Positions 1 to 8,230 of a stretch of DNA of 26,107 nt are shown piece by piece. The notes beneath the pieces are model-generated. The model ran no database searches, was not told the DNA's origin, and was given only the letters and a program-made list of their open reading frames with translations. The position numbers and the translations under genes were made by a program. The stretch is from JBEICQ01 sp046297395 (GTDB lineage Bacteria > Bacteroidota > Bacteroidia > UBA4408). The stretch covers positions 1 through 26,107 of the forward strand of contig JBKCNM010000016.1 of the NCBI GenBank assembly GCA_046297395.1. The letters are read 5' to 3'. Numbering within the stretch: position 1 is the first letter of the stretch; each line of letters opens with the position of its first letter.

Positions 1-1
1 G

Positions 2-280
2 GCCGATTTGGAAGAACGCATCAAGAATTTTCAGCAAACAGCGCAGGAATCTCTTCAGAAAAAACAAAACGAACTGCTTGAGCCAATGATTAAAAAGGCT
101 AAAAAATCGATTGAAGAAGTGGCGAAAGAAAACGGGTACAAACAAGTGCTGGATACGAGCTCAGGATATGTGCTTTACAATGACCCCGCTGACGACATCA
201 TGCCCTTGGTAAAGAAAAAGCTGGGCCTGTCAGTTGATGCTGCTCCTTCAAAAGAAGCCGCTCCTGCTCCCAAGAAATAA
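2..280 (+). CDS. OmpH/Skp-family periplasmic chaperone, C-terminal part (5' end outside window)
   Basis: The last 92 codons of a gene that begins before the window; the reading frame is open to base 2, so the TTG at base 8 is not a real start. The visible part is a charged helical stretch rich in Glu, Lys and Gln (about residues 1-45), then a conserved-looking end with NGYKQVLDTSSGYVLYNDPA and DDIMPLVKKKLGL, then a short Ala/Pro/Lys-rich tail ending in PAPKK. The helical arm followed by a 'V(L)Y.DP..DIT..V...L' end is typical of the OmpH/Skp family, which forms trimeric tentacle-like chaperones escorting unfolded outer-membrane proteins through the periplasm. In Bacteroidota these genes often lie next to bamA and another ompH copy, but upstream genes are not visible. 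The family call rests on the C-terminus alone. The signal peptide is not in the window. Confidence 0.8.
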   Translation, partial: ADLEERIKNFQQTAQESLQKKQNELLEPMIKKAKKSIEEVAKENGYKQVLDTSSGYVLYNDPADDIMPLVKKKLGLSVDAAPSKEAAPAPKK

Positions 281-354
281 TCCATTCCTCACCGGCTTAT
301 TCAGAGAATTATGTTTTCTCTAAGTCGGGGTAAAATAGTGTGCGTTTATTTTCT

Positions 355-2088
355 TTAGGGGTTTTCCAAAAGAAACTTTTCCTGTTTACCGGCTTGATCG
401 CCGAAGGCACGCAGATAAGAAGGGTTTTCGTCCTGCACATGCACGAACTTTCCATGGTATGATTCCAAGGCAATGGTATCACCACCGTAGCGGTGAATGG
501 TAAAAATTTCCCAGGTGCCAATCTTTTTTCGGTTGGCAGTGATGCTGTCGTTCCTCTCTCCATCTGCGCTGAAAAAATATCCTTCGGCATTTTTTACCAG
601 CACGCGTCCTTTTTCATCCACCCTGATGATGCTGAAAACTTCTGACTTTTCAGGGGAAACATGTCTTGCAACCAGGACATGGCTTCGGGAATCTGTGAGC
701 AGATAGGCTCCAGTTAGGGTTTTAATCCTTGCTTTTTCGTGGTCCTGCAAATCAATCATCAGGTTTTTACCAAAGATTGTTTTCATGATTTTTCCCTCCC
801 CCACATTTTTTTTAAACTCAAACCAATCCCAATCGGGTTTTCCGTTAAAGCAATAATCAAATGCAGAAAGGGTATTCAGGTTGATGAGCAGGAAAAGCGA
901 AAGACATGCGTAAACCATTGTCTTTTTTCTTGTGCCCGAAATCCCTGACAGAAGCGAAAAAAAAGGCAAGCTCAAGAGCGGCAGAATATCAATTACCGCC
1001 CTGCATCCGTATGCGCAACCTAAAAACCAGGAGTACCAGGAAGCATAGAGATAACTGAAAAGGAGGAAGCAGGCAAGACTAAAAAATGCAATGTATTTTT
1101 TTTTAAAAATTTGATGCAAGGAGGAAGCAACAACAATAAGCAACAAGGGATTGTATAAAAACATTCCATTGAGCGGGGAAAACCACAATTCGGCAAGCTT
1201 GGGCGAATCGAGGTAAAGAAAAGACTCATCTGCATAAGTGTTCACAAAAAAATGACCATAGGCAAATTGGTTATACAGCAGTTGAGGAAAAACAAACAGG
1301 ATACACAGGGAAGCATAGGATATCAAACGCCCTGCCTGAGATAATGTAGGCCACTTTGCACGCACCCCGACCAAAGGAAAAAAGCAAAAAACAAATACAA
1401 AAGGGACGAAGATGATATTGAGGTTTCTTACAATGAAAATCAGGGAAACCACAATCGGCATGCCGACAAAGTATCGTGGATTATTTCGCGATGCAGGATG
1501 ATGCAGATAGGAATGCAGCAGAAAAAGCAGCAGTGAAAAAAGAAAAAAACTATAGATGTGCGACATCCCCGGTGCGTACATGGCATAATAAAACAGGTTG
1601 GTACCAAACAGCAGAAAAAGCAGTCCGATAAAGATGATTCTTCCGGAGAAAAAAAACCTGAGATAACGATAAAGAAAAAACAAACCGGCGTAGAGGTAGA
1701 GCATCGCTGAGAGGCCTATGGCCAGTTGGTACACCTCTGAGAAACCATCGGCCTCACACCGAAAGACGAGGGCAAAGGCATGGGCGGCTAAGAACGCCGG
1801 GGCATTGAGCAGTGCCACACCATAAGGGTATTTGGTGATCACTTTGCCCTCCTTTACCACAAACCCATTGCCCAGCAATGGCAAGAGATGCTGCGGCATG
1901 TTGTCGTTTGCGAATCCGTAGATAAAGGTGCAGGGGAGGTAAACATAATACCCGGCTGCGTCAGCATAAATAGCTTTTTTATAGTTCTCGAATACTGAGG
2001 AATGATAATTAAAAGTGCGGATGAGAAAAAAAAATCCCAAGGCAAGAAAAACAAACCATTGGACTCTCGGTTGGAAAATCTCAGACAT
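355..2088 (-). CDS. Polytopic GT-C-like membrane protein with C-terminal fascin-like beta-trefoil
   Basis: A 577-residue protein. Residues 1-405 hold about ten hydrophobic segments. The first outside loop carries an Asp motif (YADAAGYYVYLP, about 41-52), and a late segment has YGCRAVIDILPLL (about 360-372); both resemble GT-C glycosyltransferases that use lipid-linked sugars. Donor and acceptor cannot be read from the sequence. The last ~120 residues are not membrane-like and form three similar blocks beginning GAYLLTD (460), GYFFSAD (503) and GKFVHVQ (546), each ending in E-x-F (SEVF, WEIF, QEKF); the middle one has ITANRKKIGTWEIF. This pattern matches fascin-type beta-trefoils. Start: an AAGGAG (2095-2100, minus strand) lies six bases before the ATG at 2088; ATGs at 2094 and 2109 are too close to it or upstream of it. 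The gene converges on the ompH-like gene and follows the nrdA terminator, so it is probably transcribed alone. Membrane protein: sure; GT-C: likely; trefoil: good by pattern. Confidence 0.7.
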   Translation of the reverse strand: MSEIFQPRVQWFVFLALGFFFLIRTFNYHSSVFENYKKAIYADAAGYYVYLPCTFIYGFANDNMPQHLLPLLGNGFVVKEGKVITKYPYGVALLNAPAFLAAHAFALVFRCEADGFSEVYQLAIGLSAMLYLYAGLFFLYRYLRFFFSGRIIFIGLLFLLFGTNLFYYAMYAPGMSHIYSFFLFSLLLFLLHSYLHHPASRNNPRYFVGMPIVVSLIFIVRNLNIIFVPFVFVFCFFPLVGVRAKWPTLSQAGRLISYASLCILFVFPQLLYNQFAYGHFFVNTYADESFLYLDSPKLAELWFSPLNGMFLYNPLLLIVVASSLHQIFKKKYIAFFSLACFLLFSYLYASWYSWFLGCAYGCRAVIDILPLLSLPFFSLLSGISGTRKKTMVYACLSLFLLINLNTLSAFDYCFNGKPDWDWFEFKKNVGEGKIMKTIFGKNLMIDLQDHEKARIKTLTGAYLLTDSRSHVLVARHVSPEKSEVFSIIRVDEKGRVLVKNAEGYFFSADGERNDSITANRKKIGTWEIFTIHRYGGDTIALESYHGKFVHVQDENPSYLRAFGDQAGKQEKFLLENP

Positions 2089-2094
2089 GCTCAT

Positions 2095-2100
2095 CTCCTT
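2095..2100 (-). promoter_or_regulatory. Shine-Dalgarno-like AAGGAG deciding the start at 2088
   Basis: On the minus strand the sequence reads AAGGAG ATGAGC ATG. The purine run is directly against the ATG at 2094 but six bases before the ATG at 2088, a normal spacing. Clear Shine-Dalgarno sequences are rare in Bacteroidota and in this window, so this one is informative but not decisive. Confidence 0.45.
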
Positions 2101-2271
2101 GTTTTTCATTCAACAAAGCAAAACAATTTTTGAAAATACCTATCTGTGGATACCCCTTGCAAAAATCAATTTTTTGGAAAGCGGCTTCTGCTGTTTTGTC
2201 TTGCATGGACTTTTGTCACGCCTGAGCGCTGAGATGCTGTTCAGGTATCCGGGCAAAGGCTGTTGGAGGGT

Positions 2272-2309
2272 ATAAAACAAAATCGCCCACCCTTGAGGGT
2301 AGGCGATTT
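2272..2309 (-). terminator. Rho-independent terminator of nrdA
   Basis: A 13-base stem (2280-2292 with 2297-2309) closes a TTGA loop. Read on the minus strand, position 8 of the stem is a U-G wobble pair; on the plus strand it would be a C-A mismatch, so the structure is built for minus-strand RNA. It is followed on that strand by TTTTGTTTT. It lies 26 bases beyond the nrdA stop codon. Confidence 0.85.
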
Positions 2310-2335
2310 GTAACAATCAATTAAAAGAACCCGGT

Positions 2336-4819
2336 TTAACTGCCGCACATCTCACAACCTTCGGGATTGTCGAGAGAGCAGGCAATCTGAGCCATGGCGA
2401 GGTTTTCTGTTTCGTCCGGAGCCTGTAACATGGTCGACTGATTGACAGGGATAGAGAATAAGTCTTGCTGAGAGGCATCTCCTGTTGTATGCGTAGGATT
2501 TTCTGCAAGGGGCTCGCGGGATTCTGTTTTCTCATTTGATTTTGGCACCTCGGCAGCGTGTTGTTCTACGGTAAATTTGATAGCATCTGCTGCTGCTTTG
2601 GTACGCAGGTAATACATGCCGGTTTTGAGGCCTTTTTCCCAGGCATAAAAATGCATGCTGGTGAGTTTACCGAAGCTTGGATCCTGAATAAAAAGGTTGA
2701 GTGACTGCGACTGACAGATATAGGCACCACGCTCAGCGGCCATGTCAATCACTGTTTTTTGTTTGATTTCCCAAACCGTTTTATAAAGGTCTTTGATGTT
2801 TTGAGGAATTTCGTCTATCTGCTGGATGGAGCCATTGTTGAGGATGATTTTATTCTTCATCTTTTCGTTCCACAAACCAAGATTCACCAGATCCTTGAGC
2901 AGGTATTTATTAACGATGATAAACTCTCCGCTAAGTGTTCCTCTTGTGTATACATTACTGGTAAAAGGTTCAAAGCACTCATTGTTTCCGAGTATCTGGC
3001 TTGTAGAGGCAGTGGGCATGGGCGCGAGCAAAAGCGAATTGCGCAAGCCATGTTTCATAACTTCTTCGCGAAGCACATCCCATTCCCAGCGATTTCCGGG
3101 GGTAACTCCCCACATATCAAACTGGAATACACCTTTGGATGCAGGAGAGCCGGGGAATGTTTCATAAGAACCCAGCGTCTTGGCAAGGTCCTTAGATGCA
3201 GTCATGGCGCCGTAATAGATGGTTTCAAAAATTTCTCTGTTCAGTTTTTTTGCTTCTTCGGAGTCAAACGGCATACGCATCAAACAAAATGCGTCTGCCA
3301 ATCCTTGCACACCAATGCCAATAGGACGATGCCTGAGATTGCTGTAGCGCGCTTCCGGAACCGGATAAAAATTACGATCAATAATTTTGTTGAGGTTTTT
3401 GGTAACGGTGTAGCTGATTTCAAACAGTTTCTGAAAATCGAATTCACCCTTGTTTACAAACCTCGGTAAAGCAATAGAGGCCAGGTTACAAACAGCCACC
3501 TCGTCGGCAGAGGTGTATTCCAATATTTCGGTGCAGAGGTTGGAAGATTTAATGGTGCCCAGGTTTTGCTGATTGCTCTTGGCATTGCAGGCATCTTTGT
3601 AAAGCATGTATGGATTGCCTGTTTCAATCTGGGATTCAAGAATGGCAAACCAAAGCTCCTGTGCTTTGATTTTTTTTCGTGCGCGGCCGTCAGCCTCGTA
3701 TTTGAGGTACAAGTCTTCAAAGGCTTTGCTATGGGTGTCGGAAAGGCCCGGCGCCTCATTGGGGCAGAACAAACTCCATTCCCCATTCTCTTTCACGCGT
3801 TGCATAAACAAATCAGGAATCCAGAGGGCGGTAAAAAGGTCGCGGGTGCGAAGTTCTTCCTTGCCATTGTTCTTCCTGAGATCGAGGAAATCGAAAATAT
3901 CTGCATGCCAGGGTTCCAGGTAGATGGCGAAACTGCCTTTGCGTTTTCCTCCCCCTTGGTCCACATAACGGGCTGTATTGTTGAACACACGCAGCATGGG
4001 GATGATGCCATTGGAGGTGCCATTGGTTCCACGGATGTATGAACCTGTAGCCCTGATGTTATGGATGGACAAACCTATTCCGCCTGCGCTTTGCGAAATT
4101 TTTGCGGTTTGCTTCAGCGTATCATAAATGCCTTCAATACTGTCGTCCTTCATGGTAAGCAAAAAACAAGAGGACATCTGTGGCTTTGGTGTGCCGGCGT
4201 TAAACAGCGTGGGAGTGGCATGGGTGAACCAGCGTTCGCTCATCAGGTTGTAAGATTCGATTACGCTATCGATATCCTCTTTGTGAATGCCCACAGCCAC
4301 ACGCATGAGCATGTGTTGCGGACGCTCCACCACTTTGCCGTTAATTTTTAAGAGATAGGACCTCTCCAGGGTTTTAAAACCGAAATAATCGTAACCGAAA
4401 TCCCTGTCGTATATGATGGTTGAATCCAGCAACTGGGCATGGGTCATGATGATTTCGTACACATCGTCTGCAATCAGCGGAGCATTGTGTCCGGTTTTGG
4501 GATCAATATAGCGGTAGAGTGCTTCTACAGTTTTGGAGAAAGACTTGTTGGTGCTTTTGTGCAGGTTGCTTACCGCAATTCTGCTGGCCAGCAGGGCATA
4601 ATCAGGGTGGATGGTGGTAAGTGAAGCTGCAATTTCTGCAGCCAAACTGTCGAGTTCCTGTGTATTTACGCCTTCGTAAATGCCTTCAATCACCTTCATG
4701 GCCACCTGATAGGGGTTTACATGATTGGGATCGAGCCCATAGCACAACTTTTGAATGCGGGCGGTGATTTTGTCAAATTTGATTGATTCCTTGTTTCCGT
4801 CTCTCTTAACTACGTACAT
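2336..4819 (-). CDS. nrdA: Class I ribonucleoside-diphosphate reductase, large (alpha) subunit
   Basis: An 827-residue protein that reduces ribonucleotides to deoxyribonucleotides together with an NrdB radical subunit. Residues 1-90 are an ATP-cone (VVKRDGNKESIKFDKITARI), the allosteric activity site. Active-site residues are present: Cys218 in MSSCFLL, Asn427/Cys429/Glu431 in SSNLCTEI, and Cys444 in AVCNLAS. The Tyr-Tyr pair in GMYYLRT (736-737) that relays the radical from NrdB marks class I rather than the B12-dependent class II. The C-terminus is a long polar linker (about 760-805) ending in CEMCGS, the swinging Cys pair (822, 825) that thioredoxin-like proteins re-reduce. It is longer than the E. 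coli protein (761 residues), mostly through this tail. Start is the first ATG, giving a complete ATP-cone. No nrdB, nrdR or thioredoxin gene is within reach: the 659 bases upstream carry no convincing gene, so NrdB must be encoded elsewhere. Confidence 0.97.
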   Translation of the reverse strand: MYVVKRDGNKESIKFDKITARIQKLCYGLDPNHVNPYQVAMKVIEGIYEGVNTQELDSLAAEIAASLTTIHPDYALLASRIAVSNLHKSTNKSFSKTVEALYRYIDPKTGHNAPLIADDVYEIIMTHAQLLDSTIIYDRDFGYDYFGFKTLERSYLLKINGKVVERPQHMLMRVAVGIHKEDIDSVIESYNLMSERWFTHATPTLFNAGTPKPQMSSCFLLTMKDDSIEGIYDTLKQTAKISQSAGGIGLSIHNIRATGSYIRGTNGTSNGIIPMLRVFNNTARYVDQGGGKRKGSFAIYLEPWHADIFDFLDLRKNNGKEELRTRDLFTALWIPDLFMQRVKENGEWSLFCPNEAPGLSDTHSKAFEDLYLKYEADGRARKKIKAQELWFAILESQIETGNPYMLYKDACNAKSNQQNLGTIKSSNLCTEILEYTSADEVAVCNLASIALPRFVNKGEFDFQKLFEISYTVTKNLNKIIDRNFYPVPEARYSNLRHRPIGIGVQGLADAFCLMRMPFDSEEAKKLNREIFETIYYGAMTASKDLAKTLGSYETFPGSPASKGVFQFDMWGVTPGNRWEWDVLREEVMKHGLRNSLLLAPMPTASTSQILGNNECFEPFTSNVYTRGTLSGEFIIVNKYLLKDLVNLGLWNEKMKNKIILNNGSIQQIDEIPQNIKDLYKTVWEIKQKTVIDMAAERGAYICQSQSLNLFIQDPSFGKLTSMHFYAWEKGLKTGMYYLRTKAAADAIKFTVEQHAAEVPKSNEKTESREPLAENPTHTTGDASQQDLFSIPVNQSTMLQAPDETENLAMAQIACSLDNPEGCEMCGS

Positions 4820-5478
4820 ATTAGTTTTTCTTTATTGAGGTATTGTTGATGATGTTTTTGGTGTTTTGTTCATTGGGTTTGGGATGCCTGATGAACGGTA
4901 ACAAAAATTTAACTTTTGAAGTCATCAATCAAGTAGGATGAATCAACAATTGTCAATAGTTTTAAACATTGTTTCAATTGCCTAAAAACCAACACAATCG
5001 CAGGTTTTAAACAGTTTTATGTTGATTAGTTTTCTGAAAAAATTAATACAGATTATTTGCAAAAATCCACTCTCTGTGTTAAGCAGAAAAACGAAAAATG
5101 GGGATTTTTTGGTGTTTAATCTTTTGTCTAAAAAATTAAACAATTTGGTCCGGGAGTTATTTTCTTTGTTCGGGGACGGAAAATTGAGATCAAAAATCAA
5201 AAAAGGAGCATGGGGTAACATGTTTTTGGATGGGGAAGGAAACGCCAAGCAAAAACCAAGTGTTTCATCCGGCTTGCTGAAAGCTGCTCTTTCCATGGCC
5301 AACAGGAGACTTTTAAACGGAAGAGAAACAAAGAAGCAGCGTTTTAACCTTTGTTGAATGAACAGCCGGAGAACACAATCATCAGAAAAACTCAGGCAGC
5401 ATCATAAAAATGGCGAATCAAAACAGGCCTTTGCGGATGTGTTCAGATTAGGAGTAATTTCGCCGCACAAAACCATAC
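4820..5478. other. 659-bp intergenic region between divergent nrdA and lhgO; no convincing gene
   Basis: AT-rich, with many A and T runs from about 4820 to 5200. It must hold the nrdA promoter and probably the lhgO promoter. I see no NrdR-box pair, no tRNA and no riboswitch fold I recognise. A 7-base inverted repeat (GTTTAAT ... ATTAAAC) lies near 5115-5145. Open frames exist on both strands (5019-5357 plus, 4982-5302 minus), but they overlap each other, resemble no family I know and lack a ribosome-binding signal. The plus frame would encode a basic 112-residue protein; a small gene cannot be excluded. Confidence 0.5.
5430..5462 (+). promoter_or_regulatory. Possible Bacteroidota-type promoter for lhgO
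   Basis: TTTG at 5430-5433, a 21-base spacer, then TAATTTCG at 5455-5462, one base off the TAnnTTTG consensus. Transcription would begin near 5469, about ten bases before the lhgO ATG. Pattern match only; the -7 element is imperfect. Confidence 0.4.
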
Positions 5479-6699
5479 ATGGACCAAACATACGACATCA
5501 TTGTCATTGGAGCGGGAGCTGTTGGGATGGCCACTGCACTCAAGCTTAATACAAGACATCCGCAACTAAAAATCCTGGTACTCGAAAAAGAAAAAGAACT
5601 TGCTGCTCACCAAACAGGTCATAATTCCGGTGTAATTCATTCCGGCATTTATTACAAACCCGGTTCATACAAAGCGAGACTCTGTGTGGAAGGGCGGAGG
5701 GAACTTGTTCGTTTTGCCAAAGAGCATCATATTCCGCACGATATCTGCGGCAAGGTGATTGTGGCAACCGATCCTTCGGAACTGGATCATTTACATAAAG
5801 TATTTTCTCACGGACAAGCCAATGGGGTGGAAGACATCAGCCTGATTGGCCCGGATGAGATCAAAGAAATAGAACCCTTTTGTGAGGGAATCAAAGCCAT
5901 TAGAGTAGGATGCACAGGCATCATAGACTATGCAGATGTTACACGCAAATATGCAGAGGTATTCAGGGAGTGTTTTCCGCAGAGTCAGGTGCAAACCGGA
6001 GCCGATGTTACTGCTTTTGAAAAACATTCAGACCATACCCTTATACACACCTCAAGGGGAAATTACAAAGGGAAGTATATCATAGCCTGTGCGGGTTTAC
6101 AAAGCGATCGAATCGCACGCAAGGAAGGTACGCCCAGTGATGCAGCCATTGTGGGTTTCCGGGGAGATTATTATGATCTGTCTGAAACCGGCATGCACAA
6201 AGTAAAACACCTTATTTACCCTGTACCCAATCCCAAATTCCCATTCCTTGGTGTGCATTTTACTCGGATGATTCACGGGGGAGTGGAGTGCGGGCCAAAC
6301 GCTGTGTTTGTTTTCAAAAGGGAAGGGTATGGAAAAACTGATTTCAGTTTGCGTGATACCTTCGACGCCTTTACTTTCGGGGGCACCTGGAAGTTTTTTG
6401 CCAAGCACTGGCGTTTCGGGCTGGATGAATACCGGGGTGCATTTTCCAAGCGCTTGTTCCTGAAAAGACTCAACAAATTGATTCCCTCTCTTGAGATGAG
6501 TGACATCGTCCCCGGCAGGGCCGGAGTAAGGGCCATGGCACTGGCTCCCGAAGGAGAAATGATTGATGATTTTAAAATTGAAAAAAAGGGGAATGCCCTG
6601 CATGTACTCAATGCACCCAGTCCGGCAGCCACTGCCTCATTGGCCATTGGAGGGGAAGTGGAACGAATGGCTACCGAATATTTCCGACTTTCGCTATAA
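5479..6699 (+). CDS. lhgO: L-2-hydroxyglutarate oxidase/dehydrogenase, FAD-dependent
   Basis: A 406-residue flavoprotein of the DAO (glycine oxidase-like) family. It oxidises L-2-hydroxyglutarate to 2-oxoglutarate; known members pass electrons to oxygen or to the membrane quinone pool. The N-terminus is a FAD-binding Rossmann motif (IIVIGAGAVGMATAL, 7-21) with the Glu at the end of strand 2 (LVLEKE, 34-39). The next block, HQTGHNSGVIHSGIYY (44-59), is the diagnostic LhgO signature. A C-terminal PGRAGVRA completes the FAD fold. Length is close to the E. coli enzyme (422 residues). The ATG gives an N-terminus ending exactly before the Rossmann strand. It is followed 54 bases later by nuoM on the same strand, with no strong terminator between, so cotranscription with the complex I genes is possible. 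Confidence 0.92.
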   Translation: MDQTYDIIVIGAGAVGMATALKLNTRHPQLKILVLEKEKELAAHQTGHNSGVIHSGIYYKPGSYKARLCVEGRRELVRFAKEHHIPHDICGKVIVATDPSELDHLHKVFSHGQANGVEDISLIGPDEIKEIEPFCEGIKAIRVGCTGIIDYADVTRKYAEVFRECFPQSQVQTGADVTAFEKHSDHTLIHTSRGNYKGKYIIACAGLQSDRIARKEGTPSDAAIVGFRGDYYDLSETGMHKVKHLIYPVPNPKFPFLGVHFTRMIHGGVECGPNAVFVFKREGYGKTDFSLRDTFDAFTFGGTWKFFAKHWRFGLDEYRGAFSKRLFLKRLNKLIPSLEMSDIVPGRAGVRAMALAPEGEMIDDFKIEKKGNALHVLNAPSPAATASLAIGGEVERMATEYFRLSL

Positions 6700-6753
6700 A
6701 TGCTTTACCATTTCAGGTAAAATGATGATTTTTGACGGCACTAAAATATCTCT

Positions 6754-8226
6754 ATGTTCACAGGACTGCTGATTGCCCTGCCCCTTTTTGTCTCTCTGCT
6801 TATTTTTTTACTTCGTCCTCCTTATGCACGACAGATGGCTGTGGTGGGTTCTGTGTTGCAATTTCTATTGGGATTGTTTGTGATTTCTCAACTGAAACAT
6901 ACCCATGAAGCACAACATGTGATTAACCTGCCCTGGGTATCTTCCATGGGCATTCATTTTTATGCAGGGATAGATGGCATCAGTGCCATTTTGGTCTTGC
7001 TTACCAACCTGCTGGTGCCCTTTATCCTGCTGGTCAATGGCAAGGACAAAGCTTCTGAAAATGCCGGATTCTACGCGCTTGTGATGTTGATGCAGGCTGC
7101 GCTTGTTGGCGTTTTTACTGCCCGCGACGGTTTTCTGTTTTATATTTTCTGGGAGATGGCTCTCATCCCCATCTACTTTATCTGTTTGATGTGGGGAGGA
7201 AAAGAACGGATGCGCATCACACTGAAGTTCTTTATCTATACCATGAGCGGTTCACTGCTCATGTTACTGGCCTTTATCATCATCTATCTGCATACACCGC
7301 TGCCCCACCAGTTTTCATTTGAAGCCATGCTCACGGCTTCAAAAAATATGGATGCAGGCTTGCAGGGTATTTTGTTCTGGTTGATTTTTCTTGCTTTTGC
7401 CATCAAAATTCCTGTTTTCCCATTTCATACCTGGCAACCCGATACCTATACAGACGCACCTGTTCAGGGAACCATGTTGCTCTCGGGCATCATGCTTAAA
7501 ATGGGAACCTATGGCCTGATGCGCTGGTTACTTCCTGTGCTCCCGCTCGGTGTAAGTAACTGGGGGTACACAGCCATCGTGCTATCTGTGATCGGAATTA
7601 TTTACGGCGCCATTATAGCTATCATGCAGGAAGACTACAAACGATTGGCTGCTTATTCCTCTTTTTCACATGCAGGATTAATCGCCGCAGGCATCCTTAC
7701 CCTGCAAACTTCTGCCCTGCAGGGTGCCCTTATTCAGATGCTGAGCCACGGCATTCTTGTAGTGGCATTGTTTTATTTGATTGAACTCATCGAACAACGA
7801 AGCCATACCCGAAACATTGTTGAACTGGGCGGTATCCGCACCCAATCACCTATTTTCTCAGCTGTTTTCATGCTGGTTTTATTGGGTAGTGTGGCACTTC
7901 CCCTGACCAGCGGATTTGTAGGCGAATTTTTACTCCTCGGCGGATTGTATGCCTACCATCCCTATCTCGCAGGCATTGCAGGTGTAACCATCATCCTTGG
8001 GGCTGTTTATATGTTGCGATCGTTCAGAAGGGCTTTGCTGGGGGAACCTCAAAAGGCAACCTTCGGTTTTGCGGAGATCAGTTCCAACGAAAAATTGATT
8101 TTATATCCACTCATTCTCCTGGTGTTTTTCATAGGTATCTATCCCAAGCCATTGCTTGAGCTCTCGGAACCCTCTGTGAAACACCTCTTGCAAACCATAC
8201 AATCACCCAACTTAACGCTGCGCTGA
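6754..8226 (+). CDS. nuoM: NADH-quinone oxidoreductase subunit M (complex I, proton-pumping membrane arm)
   Basis: A 490-residue polytopic protein with about 14 membrane segments, one of the three antiporter-like subunits that pump protons. Key charged residues are in place: Glu134 in FWEMALIP, Lys218 in IKIPVFPFHTWQPD, Lys249 in GIMLKMGTYG, His331 in MLSHGI and Glu391 in GFVGEFLLLGG. The HTWQPDTYTDAP stretch (225-236) is the NuoM/ND4 family version. Length agrees with the family (about 490-510). Start: the first ATG after lhgO, leading directly into the first membrane helix; no ribosome-binding signal. The nuoN start follows four bases after the stop. In most bacteria nuoL precedes nuoM; here the upstream gene is lhgO. 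Confidence 0.96.
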   Translation: MFTGLLIALPLFVSLLIFLLRPPYARQMAVVGSVLQFLLGLFVISQLKHTHEAQHVINLPWVSSMGIHFYAGIDGISAILVLLTNLLVPFILLVNGKDKASENAGFYALVMLMQAALVGVFTARDGFLFYIFWEMALIPIYFICLMWGGKERMRITLKFFIYTMSGSLLMLLAFIIIYLHTPLPHQFSFEAMLTASKNMDAGLQGILFWLIFLAFAIKIPVFPFHTWQPDTYTDAPVQGTMLLSGIMLKMGTYGLMRWLLPVLPLGVSNWGYTAIVLSVIGIIYGAIIAIMQEDYKRLAAYSSFSHAGLIAAGILTLQTSALQGALIQMLSHGILVVALFYLIELIEQRSHTRNIVELGGIRTQSPIFSAVFMLVLLGSVALPLTSGFVGEFLLLGGLYAYHPYLAGIAGVTIILGAVYMLRSFRRALLGEPQKATFGFAEISSNEKLILYPLILLVFFIGIYPKPLLELSEPSVKHLLQTIQSPNLTLR

Positions 8227-8230
8227 TTCC

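Noticed and set aside
301..330. Hairpin AGAGAA ... TTCTCT between the convergent ompH-like and GT-C-like genes
   Set aside because: The stem is six AT-rich pairs with no T run on either side, so it is not convincing as a terminator.
2148..2156. TATCCACA, close to a DnaA box, upstream of the GT-C-like gene
   Set aside because: A single near-match with no cluster, no dnaA/dnaN and no origin-like structure nearby.
2759..3469. 236-codon open frame on the plus strand inside nrdA
   Set aside because: It is antisense to highly conserved nrdA coding sequence, matches no family I know and has no start signal.
3566..4042. 158-codon plus-strand open frame inside nrdA
   Set aside because: Antisense shadow of the conserved nrdA core.
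5019..5357. 112-residue basic open frame in the nrdA-lhgO gap, and a 106-residue frame opposite it (4982-5302)
   Set aside because: Both use the same AT-rich DNA, have no recognisable domain or ribosome-binding signal; not reported as genes, though the plus one is mentioned as a possibility.
5358..5549. 63-codon open frame overlapping the lhgO start
   Set aside because: It runs out of frame into lhgO, whose Rossmann motif is unambiguous.
6097..6603. 168-codon minus-strand open frame inside lhgO
   Set aside because: Antisense shadow of lhgO with no family resemblance.
6704..6721. TTTACC ATTTCA GGTAAA hairpin between lhgO and nuoM
   Set aside because: A six-pair weak stem without an adjacent T run; it probably does not end transcription.
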